From: DASQBT01 sp049578545
Lineage (GTDB): Bacteria > Pseudomonadota > Gammaproteobacteria > Burkholderiales > Thiobacillaceae
DNA: 64,000 nucleotides
Assembly: GCA_049578545.1 (NCBI GenBank)
Contig: JBAUMF010000023.1
Coordinates: forward strand, 15,284-79,283
Reading direction: 5' to 3'
Position 1 is the stretch's first letter. Each line of letters opens with the position of its first letter. Position numbers and translations under genes: made by a program. Below the pieces are notes generated by a model that was given only the letters and a program-made list of their open reading frames with translations, was not told where the DNA came from and made no database searches. This document shows, one piece after another, positions 51,500 through 59,428 of this stretch.

Positions 51500-52066
51500 T
51501 TATTTTGGCGGAATGGGGGCCGGTACTTGATTGACGATCGGTTTCAAGGATTTCAGGTATGCGAAAAGTGCTTTCAAGTCCTTGTCGGTCAGGAGTCCAA
51601 TGTCTGACCAGGGCATCGGTGGCAACACATCCCTTCCAACACCCAGATGCTTCCCGGTGCGCATCGTCTTGATGAATTGCTCCTGCGTCCAGCCGCCCAA
51701 TCCCGTGACCATGTCCGGTGTCAGATTCGCCGCAAAACTGATGCCCCAAGGGCCTACCCAGGTTGTCATATCGTCAGTTGTCATGGCATCCCATTGATTT
51801 GGAGCGAGCACTCCTGCGGGAACCGCTGGAGGTGGCATATTGGCGGGATGACCAGATAACAGTTTGGTCTTGTCAAGCTCTGGGCCATTGGGTGTCATGA
51901 TCTTGGGAGTGTGGCAGTCACTGCAACCGCCAAAGTTTGCCAGGTATTCCCCATGTTTGATCTGTGCTCTAAGCGTATTTGCTGATTGGGCGATCACGGC
52001 TTGCGACGCCGTAATACATAGTGCAGCTAACACGATAATGCTTTTTGATGCAACGGCAGTTCTCAT
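51500..52066 (-). CDS. Monohaem c-type cytochrome, exported
   Basis: 188 residues with a signal peptide (to about VIAQSA), one haem motif CSDCH in HGEYLANFGGCSDCHTPK, and likely distal Met in LLSGHPANMPPP or VLPPMPW. It is of the class I/diheme-like family fragment often annotated simply as cytochrome c. It lies between nifE and nifN, same strand but with its own leader. The complete ccm system at the start of the window would mature it. Confidence 0.85.
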   Translation of the reverse strand: MRTAVASKSIIVLAALCITASQAVIAQSANTLRAQIKHGEYLANFGGCSDCHTPKIMTPNGPELDKTKLLSGHPANMPPPAVPAGVLAPNQWDAMTTDDMTTWVGPWGISFAANLTPDMVTGLGGWTQEQFIKTMRTGKHLGVGRDVLPPMPWSDIGLLTDKDLKALFAYLKSLKPIVNQVPAPIPPK

Positions 52067-52547
52067 TCATGTCTCCAAAAATTAGATTGCTTGAATTGAT
52101 TTGTTTGCCTCTTCGTGCCAGACCTATTGCCTGACAGGCGGATTATGCTCCTGAGCCACCAACCTTGCGACAACCCGCTTCGTAAGCAAACGTGGGCGGG
52201 CTGCACGCTTACCGTTACCCGACTTTGAACCTGTGGATCATCCGGCCGCAAAGGAGGCGATAGCTACCCTTTTTTCAGAACATAGCAATGACGGCAAGGG
52301 GTCGAAAGCGCCATTTTAAGGTCTGAGTAAGCGGCCTTGGGCAGCACCTAACGGTTGGGACTGGCGAGCCGTCTGATCGCGAGCTGTTTCAAAACCGGTT
52401 GCTCATGTAATTTTACGTTTCTAATTTGACCGGAAGTCTCTGGCTTGGGCATGATAGGGCCTTGCTGCTCAATGACGGCAGTCAGAACATTTGTCGAGAC
52501 GCGTGTGGTCGCTGTGCCCTTTGAGTTGATTGCCTGAGGAGAGAAAC
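52067..52547. other. Divergent intergenic region, cytochrome c and yidB-like genes
   Basis: 481 bases with no gene. It must hold both promoters. No sigma-54 or NifA site with correct spacing was found, which suggests neither gene is NifA-controlled. Confidence 0.5.
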
Positions 52548-52877
52548 ATGGGATTGCTGGACGGTTTGATTGGTGGCGCTATCGGCGCTGAAATGGCCAC
52601 GGTTGTCAATGGCCTGATTGAAAAGCATGGTGGCATTTCCGGCATCGTGTCTCAGTTTGAGAAGCAGGGGCTCGGCGATACCGTCAAGTCATGGGTCGGT
52701 GTCGGTGAAAACAAGCCGATCTCGCCCGAACAAGTCCATCAGGCATTGGGCGCAGATACGGTCAAGGACATGGCCGCGAAGATGGGCATATCTCCCGATG
52801 TATTAGCCGCCAAGCTGGCTGAAGTCATGCCCAAGGCTATTGACCATTTGACCCCCGGTGGCACCATTCCCAGCTGA
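52548..52877 (+). CDS. YidB/DUF937 family protein
   Basis: 109 residues: MGLLDGLIGGAIGAEMATVVNGLIEKHGGISGIVSQFEKQGLGDTVKSWVGVGENKPISPEQVHQALG is the YidB-like DUF937 signature. GAGGAGAG precedes the ATG by six bases. It is the only plus-strand gene between nifE and nifN. Function unknown. Confidence 0.88.
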   Translation: MGLLDGLIGGAIGAEMATVVNGLIEKHGGISGIVSQFEKQGLGDTVKSWVGVGENKPISPEQVHQALGADTVKDMAAKMGISPDVLAAKLAEVMPKAIDHLTPGGTIPS

Positions 52878-52947
52878 CATTTTCTGCAAGCTCAACATCA
52901 ATTCCCCGGACGGGTGGCTAAGAGCGTGCGGAGTAGACGGGCCCGCC

Positions 52948-53295
52948 TTAGGTCGAAGAAGTGTCGCCGCCCTCGATCACCAAATCGTTCGCCCGGGCGA
53001 AGCCGAGCAGAAATTTGTAGGCTTGCCCGTCGATTTCCCTCAGGCGCCTGCTGACGATAACCGATTTGATTCCGTCGATGATGGTGGGCCGCACGCAAGG
53101 TGAATAGCCCAGACGGTTGTCTTCATCGAATGTGGACAGGATGCCGGCAAGGCGCTCGGCCCAGTCGCTGGGGCGAAAGGTTCGGCCTGAACTGGTGACG
53201 CCCCGGATGATGACCGTGTCAGGTATTGCAACTGCCCTATCCGGCCTGTCCTTCAACTCGGGGTTGGCCAATGTCTCTATCGCTTCGATGTACAT
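52948..53295 (-). CDS. DUF3579 family protein
   Basis: 115 residues with IIRGVTSSGRTFRPSDWAERLAGILSTF and LGYSPCVRPTIIDGIKSVIVSRRLREIDGQAYKFLLGFARAND, typical of the DUF3579 family found in beta- and gammaproteobacteria. It is 68 bases downstream of nifE, same strand, and likely co-transcribed. No function known. Confidence 0.82.
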   Translation of the reverse strand: MYIEAIETLANPELKDRPDRAVAIPDTVIIRGVTSSGRTFRPSDWAERLAGILSTFDEDNRLGYSPCVRPTIIDGIKSVIVSRRLREIDGQAYKFLLGFARANDLVIEGGDTSST

Positions 53296-53363
53296 GGATC
53301 ACTCCTTGTAAGGCTGTTTTGTGACTTGGGTGGAGTCGCAACAAATACGTTCGCGAACACCGC

Positions 53364-54767
53364 TCAGCCCGTTACCGCCACGCCCGGCGCCCCACTCGTC
53401 TTCCACGGTGGCGGCTTGCGTACCGACACCCACACCGGGCTTTCCATGGTCAGCGCCAGTTGCCGTGCCAGTTCGGCCATGCCAGCGTAGCCCGCGTAGG
53501 CGAATTCGCGTTCCTGGTTGATGTCGAGAAAGGGGATGCGGGCCTTGAGCGCGGTGTACATGTTGCGTCCGCCAGCGATCAGGATGTCAGCCTTGTATTC
53601 CTCGACGATGCCGATCAGGGCCCTGGGGCTGCCGTCGGTGATCATCCTGGTCTTCTCGCCCATCAGTTCGCGGATGCGTTCCTTGTCCTCTTCCGTGGAC
53701 TTGTTGGTGCCGGTGGCAACCACGTCCATGCCCAGATCCTGCAGGGCCGAGACGATGGACCATGACTTGACGCCGCCGGTGTAGAGCAGCACGCGCTTGC
53801 CCCTCAGGCGCGCGCGCCACGGTTCCAGCGCGGTATGGGCCCTGGCCTCCTCGCGGACGATCATCGCCTCGGTGCGTTCGGTCAGGCCAGGATCACTAAT
53901 CAGCCGGGCGAATTCGCGGAAGGCGTTTGAAGTGTCGGTAACGCCGTAGAAGCTGCCTTCGAAGAATGGAATCTGATACGTGCTCTGCATCTTGCGCGCG
54001 ACGTTGAGCAGCGCCTTGGCGCACACCACCATGTTCACCTCGGCGCGGTGCATGGTCTGCAGTTCCTTGAAGCGGCCATCACCGGACAGCGAGCAGAGGA
54101 TGCGCAGACCCAGCTCGTCGAACAGCGGCGCGACGTGCCAGAACTCGCCGGCGATGTTGTATTCGCCGATCAGGTTGACGTCGTGGGTGCGGATGCCCGC
54201 CGGATGCGGCCTGGCCGGTTCAGGTTCCCGGGTGCCGATGACATACTTGAACATGGATTCACCGGCAATGCGGTTGCCGAGATTCTTGGTGCCGTAGAAA
54301 CCAGCGCCGTCAACCGGCACCACCGGCACACCTACCCGCTCCGCGGCCGCCTTGCACACCGCTTCCAGATCGTCGCCCACCAGCGCGGGCACGCAGGTAT
54401 TGTAGACGAAGACGGCGGGGGGATGGTACTCGTCCACCGCCTGCTTGATGGCATGGAACAGGCGCTTCTCGCTGCGCCCCATGATGACGTCCTGTTCGGT
54501 CAGATCGGTGGTCATGCCGATCTTGTACAACGTCGGCCCCGAGGAACGGGTACCGCGATTGTCCCAACTCGATCCCGCACAGGCGATTGGGCCGTGCACA
54601 ATGTGCGCCACATCGGCGATCGGCAGCAGCGCGATCTGGGCGCCATCGAAGGCGCAGCCACCGGCGGTTGCACCCGGCTTGGGTTTGGCGCAGCCGGATT
54701 TCGACTTGGCGTTGTGCGAGCACGAGGGCTCGTTCAGTAGTTCCGCGATCTGTTTGTTCGATTGCAT
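53364..54767 (-). CDS. nifE: Nitrogenase cofactor scaffold subunit NifE
   Basis: 467 residues. The cluster-binding Cys are in GGCAFDGAQIALLPIADVAHIVHGPIACAGSSW and VYNTCVPALVGDD; GSFYGVTDTS and LLYTGGVKSWSIV follow. An N-terminal Cys-rich CSHNAKSKSGCAKPKPG is also present. With NifN it forms the FeMo-co scaffold. It has its own sigma-54 promoter 34 bases upstream. nifD and nifK, which usually precede it, are absent from the window. Confidence 0.95.
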   Translation of the reverse strand: MQSNKQIAELLNEPSCSHNAKSKSGCAKPKPGATAGGCAFDGAQIALLPIADVAHIVHGPIACAGSSWDNRGTRSSGPTLYKIGMTTDLTEQDVIMGRSEKRLFHAIKQAVDEYHPPAVFVYNTCVPALVGDDLEAVCKAAAERVGVPVVPVDGAGFYGTKNLGNRIAGESMFKYVIGTREPEPARPHPAGIRTHDVNLIGEYNIAGEFWHVAPLFDELGLRILCSLSGDGRFKELQTMHRAEVNMVVCAKALLNVARKMQSTYQIPFFEGSFYGVTDTSNAFREFARLISDPGLTERTEAMIVREEARAHTALEPWRARLRGKRVLLYTGGVKSWSIVSALQDLGMDVVATGTNKSTEEDKERIRELMGEKTRMITDGSPRALIGIVEEYKADILIAGGRNMYTALKARIPFLDINQEREFAYAGYAGMAELARQLALTMESPVWVSVRKPPPWKTSGAPGVAVTG

Positions 54768-54800
54768 GGCAAAGGTTCACAATGGCTACAACTCACTTTT

Positions 54801-54816
54801 TGCAAACCCCGTGCCT
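54801..54816 (-). promoter_or_regulatory. Sigma-54 promoter of nifE
   Basis: On the minus strand AGGCAC-GGGGT-TTGCA; only the first base differs from TGGCAC-N5-TTGCA. Confidence 0.8.
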
Positions 54817-54859
54817 GAAACCAGGTCCTTGATTCCAGTGGGATTCCGGTATGCCGTCA

Positions 54860-54875
54860 CGTCGCAAACGCTACA
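54860..54875. promoter_or_regulatory. NifA-like activator site of nifE (one mismatch)
   Basis: On the minus strand TGT-AGCGTTTGCG-ACG, with ACG in place of ACA. It is nearly identical to the nifF/iscA site (TGTAGTGTTTGCGACA) and lies 43 bases above the -24, as for nifN. Confidence 0.6.
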
Positions 54876-55063
54876 TTGGGCGATCCGGCTGGGGGAAGGA
54901 TTACAAACAGATGTCCAGCACCTGTCTGCCAATCATCGCGAGCGGATTTCAGCCGGGCAAGGCGGGAGCGCAGGTAGCGGAGCAGATGTGGAAAGACACG
55001 AGATCCTGTGCGCTGCCCGACGCCGGACCACGCATGGGCAGCAGATTCTGCGACAGCTTCTGC

Positions 55064-56029
55064 TTACACCGCGTATGGGAAATCCAGCCACCCTTCCAGC
55101 AACTTGATGTCTCCATCCGGCAGATAACGGAACCCCGCCTCCATATCCTGGGCGATGCCAAAGGCCACATCCCTCGGCGTAAGTGCCCCGGCCACCATAT
55201 GGAAATACCAGGCGGAAGGATAGCCGGCAGCCTGGTCAAAGGCGAGAATCTGTTTGGACAGATCGGCCCCGCGCGATTCCGCATGCCAGGGGAAGGACTT
55301 GAGCTTGCGAGCGTGCAGGGAAATGGGTGAAGCACTCATCAGCGTGTTGTGGTAGCGGTCCTGATGTTCGCGCACTGCAATGATCCAGTGCTTGCAGAAA
55401 TGGCTACGCACGCCGGCGCTGCTCTGATTCCACTCAGCCATGAAACGCGCGAGGGGCGACTGTCCACCAATGGGAGCGGCTTGGCGTGCCAACGCCTGCC
55501 GCATATCGGTGATGCGCCGGAAATGGTAATGGGGTCGCCCCACCGGTTGAGGTTCCACAGTCAGCGGAATGACAGGATCGGTCAGTTCCGGGAGATCAGC
55601 TGGAGGATGCCCGGGATCGACAAGCTTGCGGTCCAGCTGTTCCTGCAGTTCTTCAATTTCGAGCTGGATGAAGTCCGCGGCTTCCGGACCAAAGGGGGCG
55701 ACGAAATAGTGAGTCAGCCCCGATTGGCGGGTGGTCAGCAAGCCATCATTGGCATGACGGTCGAGCAGGACCTCCATGTCGCCGCCACAGGCTTCCAGTT
55801 CGGATTCCGCCCAGCTTTCCAGATCGTCCGCAAGACGGGTGCCGTCGGGGCGGATGACGCCACCCAGCCGATACCAGCCTCCTCGCGTCAGCGCGTAGCG
55901 GAAATCGCAGCTGGGCACCAGCTTGCCCGCTGCTGCCAGCAGCGCGCTGTGATGCGGCCGCGGCGGTGTCGCACTGATCTCGGCAATAAATTGCTGCAAC
56001 GTCGGTTCGTCCGGAGGGCAGCGGATCAT
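55064..56029 (-). CDS. nif-associated protein of unknown function (321 aa)
   Basis: Soluble, no signal or clear motif. Recognisable stretches are SCDFRYALTRGGWYRLGGVIRPDGTRLADDLESW, SGLTHYFVAPFGPEAADFIQLEIEELQEQLDRK and ADLSKQILAFDQAAGYPSAWYFHMVAGALTPRDVAFGIAQD. It overlaps the LRV Fe-S gene by four bases and shares its sigma-54 promoter, so it is under nif control. I do not recognise the family. Confidence 0.75.
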   Translation of the reverse strand: MIRCPPDEPTLQQFIAEISATPPRPHHSALLAAAGKLVPSCDFRYALTRGGWYRLGGVIRPDGTRLADDLESWAESELEACGGDMEVLLDRHANDGLLTTRQSGLTHYFVAPFGPEAADFIQLEIEELQEQLDRKLVDPGHPPADLPELTDPVIPLTVEPQPVGRPHYHFRRITDMRQALARQAAPIGGQSPLARFMAEWNQSSAGVRSHFCKHWIIAVREHQDRYHNTLMSASPISLHARKLKSFPWHAESRGADLSKQILAFDQAAGYPSAWYFHMVAGALTPRDVAFGIAQDMEAGFRYLPDGDIKLLEGWLDFPYAV

Positions 56030-56790
56030 GATGTTTCCTCGTTTTCTCCAAGTCCTGCAATGCGGCGGCGCGCAGCGTCCCGCACTTCTTCGTCGGGATC
56101 ATCGAGCAATGTTATCAGCGACGCCAGGGAAGCACGCAACGCTGCCGCCCGACGCACCATCCAGTCGGAATCAGCCAGCATGGCGGCCGCATCATCGGGC
56201 AGCATGCGGCCTGCGGCAATGCGGCGCACTTCGGCCTCCGGGTCCAGCGCCATTTTTTTCAGCGCAAAAGCGGGCAGACGCCGGGCCACCTCTTTGCGTA
56301 CCTCCGGGTCCGGATCAAAGGCCATGCGCGGCAGCTGGCCATGAGGCAGACGATGGGCCACCTGCAAGCGCACCATGTAATCGGGGTCGGTGAGTAATGT
56401 ACCCAACTCCAAGGGCGCCAGGCGACTGGCCACCGTGACCCTGACCTCACGGTCCGGGTCGCGCATCATTCTATGCAGTTCCGCAGCCGGCAGACGAGTG
56501 GCGACAGCCCTGCGCACCACTTCGTCCGGGTCGCCAGCCAGGGGCCGCACGGAGTCCAGGGGTGCGTAGCGCGCAGCAATGGCCCGTCGTTCCCAAAAAG
56601 GATCGGCGATATAGTCGGCCGCCAGCTGGGGGTTGCGTCGCAGAAAGCGATCGATCTGGCGGCCGCTATGGGCACGGACACAGATATCGCCCGGCTGGCA
56701 TCGCCCGGCCGCCAGCAGGTTTTCTCGATATGAACAGTCAGCGCAGGCCGCCGCCGCGCCGTTCAAGGGAACAAGTGGCGAATCGGGCAT
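56026..56790 (-). CDS. [4Fe-4S]-binding leucine-rich variant (LRV) repeat protein
   Basis: 254 residues. N-terminal Cys pattern C16-x2-C19-x11-C31-x5-C37 for a [4Fe-4S] cluster, then about eight LRV repeats of ~24 residues (DPDxEVRxxVAxRLP). The family was first described in Azotobacter vinelandii near nif genes. The start is ATG 56790; a 717-residue frame extending to 58179 runs antisense through nifB and is not real. The function is unknown; DNA or protein sensing has been suggested by the fold. Confidence 0.9.
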   Translation of the reverse strand: MPDSPLVPLNGAAAACADCSYRENLLAAGRCQPGDICVRAHSGRQIDRFLRRNPQLAADYIADPFWERRAIAARYAPLDSVRPLAGDPDEVVRRAVATRLPAAELHRMMRDPDREVRVTVASRLAPLELGTLLTDPDYMVRLQVAHRLPHGQLPRMAFDPDPEVRKEVARRLPAFALKKMALDPEAEVRRIAAGRMLPDDAAAMLADSDWMVRRAAALRASLASLITLLDDPDEEVRDAARRRIAGLGENEETS

Positions 56791-56826
56791 GGGTTCGGAC
56801 TCAAGGTGGTTGCTCTCAAGGAGTAG

Positions 56827-56842
56827 AGCAACCCCTGTGCCA
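56827..56842 (-). promoter_or_regulatory. Sigma-54 promoter of the LRV gene
   Basis: On the minus strand TGGCAC-AGGGG-TTGCT, a perfect match, 36 bases before the LRV ATG. Confidence 0.88.
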
Positions 56843-56937
56843 TTGCCTTGCCTCTGTCGAAACCCTTGATAAGAGCGGGTTTGGAGTGATGTAAGCATGA
56901 TGAATAAGGAGACAAAACTGACAGGCAGGTTGGATTT

Positions 56938-56953
56938 TGTCGCATCTGTGACA
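56938..56953. promoter_or_regulatory. NifA upstream activator site 1 (LRV/nifB)
   Basis: TGT-CGCATCTGTG-ACA, exact TGT-N10-ACA, 95 bases from the LRV -24 element. Shared between the two divergent promoters. Confidence 0.75.
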
Positions 56954-56997
56954 TCGTGCTTCCCGGGTCGGCGCCCCCAGATGGCAACAGACGTTCT

Positions 56998-57013
56998 TGT
57001 CGCCTTCGGCACA
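56998..57013. promoter_or_regulatory. NifA upstream activator site 2 (LRV/nifB)
   Basis: TGT-CGCCTTCGGC-ACA, exact TGT-N10-ACA, 100 bases before the nifB -24 element. Confidence 0.65.
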
Positions 57014-57030
57014 AGCCTGAACCTGCCCAA

Positions 57031-57046
57031 TGTGACGTTTGTAACA
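57031..57046. promoter_or_regulatory. NifA upstream activator site 3 (nifB)
   Basis: TGT-GACGTTTGTA-ACA, exact TGT-N10-ACA, 67 bases before the nifB -24 element. Confidence 0.75.
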
Positions 57047-57113
57047 CCTGAGCAGCGCAGCATCCCATGCCCAACACATTGTTTATCAAGGAATTCGACT
57101 CCGTTCATGATAC

Positions 57114-57129
57114 GGGCATGAGGCTTGCA
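57114..57129 (+). promoter_or_regulatory. Sigma-54 promoter of nifB
   Basis: GGGCAT-GAGGC-TTGCA, one mismatch at the first base, GG/GC correctly spaced, 33 bases before the GTG start of nifB. Confidence 0.8.
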
Positions 57130-57162
57130 GTAAGCGGATCGTATCTTTCCGGAGGACAAGCT

Positions 57163-58671
57163 GTGGACCTGCCCGTACTCAATACTGCTTCTGAAGCATC
57201 TGCCCAGGGAGGTTGTTCCTCGCACTCCTGCGGTTCGACCGACGATCAGCTCGGCCACCTGCCGGAGCACATCCGCGCCAAGGTGCACAACCACCCCTGC
57301 TATTCCGAGCAGGCGCATCACTATTTTGCCCGCATGCACGTGGCGGTGGCGCCGGCCTGCAACATCCAGTGTCATTACTGCAACCGCAAGTACGATTGCT
57401 CCAACGAGTCGCGCCCCGGCGTTGTATCGGAGGTGCTGACACCCGAGCAGGCGGTGAAGAAGGTCATGGCCGTGGCTGCCAACATCCCGCAGATGACGGT
57501 ACTGGGCATCGCCGGCCCCGGCGACCCGCTCGCCAACCCCGAGCGTACCTTCGCCACGTTCCGCGAGTTGTCGCAGAAGGCGCCGGACATCAAGCTGTGC
57601 GTGTCCACCAACGGTCTCGCACTGCCTGAGTCGATCGAGGAGTTGAGCAAGCACAACATTGATCACGTCACCATCACCATCAACTGCGTGGACCCGGACG
57701 TGGGCGCGAAGATCTACCCGTGGGTGTTCTGGAAGAACAAACGCATCATGGGGCGTAAAGGTGCGGCCATCCTCGTCGAACAGCAGCAGAAGGGCCTGGA
57801 GATGCTGACTGCGCGTGGCATCCTGGTGAAGGTCAACTCGGTGATGATTCCCGGTGTCAACGACGAGCATCTTGTTGAGGTATCGAAAATCGTCAAGGCC
57901 AAGGGCGCCTTCCTGCACAACGTCATGCCGCTCATCGCCGAACCCGAGCACGGCACCTTCTACGGCCTGATGGGCCAGCCCAGCCCCACCCATGCTGAGC
58001 TGCAGAAGCTGCAGGATGCGTGTGCCGGCGACATGAACATGATGCGCCATTGCCGCCAGTGCCGCGCCGATGCGGTCGGCCTGCTGGGCGAGGATCGCGG
58101 CCTGGAGTTCACCATGGACAAGATCGAGGACATGGAGATCGACTACGCGGCGGCCATGGTCAAGCGCGCCGAGGTCCATGCGCAGATCACCATGGAACTG
58201 GAGCAGAAGGAGCAGGCGCGCGCCGCCAAGGTCACGCTGGTTTCAATTCAGGACCTCAACTCTGACCAGCCCACAACAAGGCCGGTGCTGATGGCGGTGT
58301 CGACCAAAGGTGGCGGCGTCATCAACGAGCACTTCGGCCACGCTCATGAATTTCTGGTTTACGAAGCCTCTCCCAGCGGCGTCCGCTTCATCGGCCACCG
58401 CAAGACCACGCCATATTGCGAGGGCGGCTCCAGTTGCGGCGACGGCGAGAGCGCGCTGGACGAAACCCTGCGTGTACTCAGGGGCTGTGAGGTCGTTCTC
58501 TCAGCCAAGATTGGCTTTGAGCCCTGGGGCCCGCTGGAATCCGCCGGGATCGAGCCCAACGGCGAACACGCCATGGAACCGATCGAAGATGCAGTGGCGG
58601 CAGTGTATGAAGAGATGCGAGCGGCCGGCAAGCTGGACATCAAGCCGGAAGCCCGGCAGAAAGTCGCGTAA
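57163..58671 (+). CDS. nifB: FeMo cofactor biosynthesis radical SAM protein NifB
   Basis: 502 residues from a GTG start. The radical SAM motif CNIQCHYC (CxxxCxxC) is at about 67-74, preceded by GGCSSHSCGS. The C-terminal third is a NifX-like domain (VLMAVSTKGGGVINEHFGHAHEFLVYE). NifB makes NifB-co, the 8Fe-9S-C core of FeMo-co. GTG 57163 follows GGAGGA by six bases, giving MDLPVLNT; ATGs at 57067 and 57118 lie upstream of or in the promoter and are rejected. Confidence 0.96.
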   Translation: MDLPVLNTASEASAQGGCSSHSCGSTDDQLGHLPEHIRAKVHNHPCYSEQAHHYFARMHVAVAPACNIQCHYCNRKYDCSNESRPGVVSEVLTPEQAVKKVMAVAANIPQMTVLGIAGPGDPLANPERTFATFRELSQKAPDIKLCVSTNGLALPESIEELSKHNIDHVTITINCVDPDVGAKIYPWVFWKNKRIMGRKGAAILVEQQQKGLEMLTARGILVKVNSVMIPGVNDEHLVEVSKIVKAKGAFLHNVMPLIAEPEHGTFYGLMGQPSPTHAELQKLQDACAGDMNMMRHCRQCRADAVGLLGEDRGLEFTMDKIEDMEIDYAAAMVKRAEVHAQITMELEQKEQARAAKVTLVSIQDLNSDQPTTRPVLMAVSTKGGGVINEHFGHAHEFLVYEASPSGVRFIGHRKTTPYCEGGSSCGDGESALDETLRVLRGCEVVLSAKIGFEPWGPLESAGIEPNGEHAMEPIEDAVAAVYEEMRAAGKLDIKPEARQKVA

Positions 58672-58681
58672 GGAGAAAACC

Positions 58682-58990
58682 ATGGCTCTTGAAATCATCG
58701 AATCCTGCGTCAACTGCTACGCCTGCGAACCACTGTGTCCCAACCAGGCCATTTACATGGCCTGTCCGCATTTCCTCATCGATCCAGACAAGTGCACTGA
58801 ATGTCTGGGCGATTTTGATGATGCCCAGTGTTCCAGCATCTGCCCGATCGAAGGCGCCATCGTCGACGAACTGGGCGCAGCACAGAACCCGCCCGGTTCG
58901 CTCACCGGCATCTCGCCGGAAATGCTGCTCAAGTATCAGGCTGCGGTGGAAGCCACGTACAAGGCGGCCGTGGAGGCCAAAGCCGGTTGA
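58682..58990 (+). CDS. fdxN: 4Fe-4S ferredoxin FdxN
   Basis: 102 residues with CVNCYACEPLCPNQ and CTECLGDFDDAQCSSICPIE, a 2x[4Fe-4S] ferredoxin with an insertion between the second and third Cys of cluster two. It follows nifB by ten bases, with AAGGAG before the ATG, and probably supplies electrons to NifB or nitrogenase. Confidence 0.93.
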   Translation: MALEIIESCVNCYACEPLCPNQAIYMACPHFLIDPDKCTECLGDFDDAQCSSICPIEGAIVDELGAAQNPPGSLTGISPEMLLKYQAAVEATYKAAVEAKAG

Positions 58991-58999
58991 CGCTCAAAC

Positions 59000-59428
59000 A
59001 TGGCTTCCATCGTCTTCAATGAAAAGCCCGGCTGCGCCAACAACACAAAACAAAAGGTGTTGCTGGCCACCGCAGGCCATAGCGTCTGGCCGAAGAACCT
59101 GCTGACCGAAAAGTGGACGCCCATGCGACTGCGCCCCTTCTTCGGCGAACTTCCAGTGTCACAGTGGTTCAACCCAAGCGCGCCGCGCATCAAGTCGGGT
59201 GAGCTAAGTCCTGAGCGCCTGAGCGAGGACGAGGCCCTGCTCCAGATGGTAAATGATCCTCTGCTGATTCGTCGTCCTTTGATGATGGTCGGCGATCAAT
59301 TCCGCGCGGGCTTCGATCAGATCGAGGTTGATCGCTGGATTGGATTGCAAAGCTGGATGATCGCTCAGGATTTGGAAACCTGTGCAAAGGCGCAACTTGA
59401 GCAGCCCTGCCCGGAGCCGGTCTCATGA
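59000..59428 (+). CDS. ArsC/Spx-like nitrogenase-associated protein
   Basis: 142 residues: IVFNEKPGCANNTKQKVLLATAGHSVWPKNLLTEKW, with a single Cys in place of the ArsC CxxC, and DPLLIRRPLMMVGDQFRAGFDQIEVDRWIGL at the C-terminus. This is the nitrogenase-associated branch of the ArsC family. Role unknown. It overlaps the flavodiiron gene by four bases. Confidence 0.88.
   Translation: MASIVFNEKPGCANNTKQKVLLATAGHSVWPKNLLTEKWTPMRLRPFFGELPVSQWFNPSAPRIKSGELSPERLSEDEALLQMVNDPLLIRRPLMMVGDQFRAGFDQIEVDRWIGLQSWMIAQDLETCAKAQLEQPCPEPVS

Noticed and set aside
52443..52460. TTGGGCATGATAGGGCC as a sigma-54 promoter for the yidB-like gene
   Set aside because: The spacing fits, but the TT before GC and the TGGC context are lacking, and no NifA site is near.
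56791..58179. Long minus-strand frame opposite nifB, joined to the LRV gene (717 codons in all)
   Set aside because: It is antisense to a well-conserved radical SAM gene and crosses the LRV and nifB promoters. The LRV protein begins properly at 56790.
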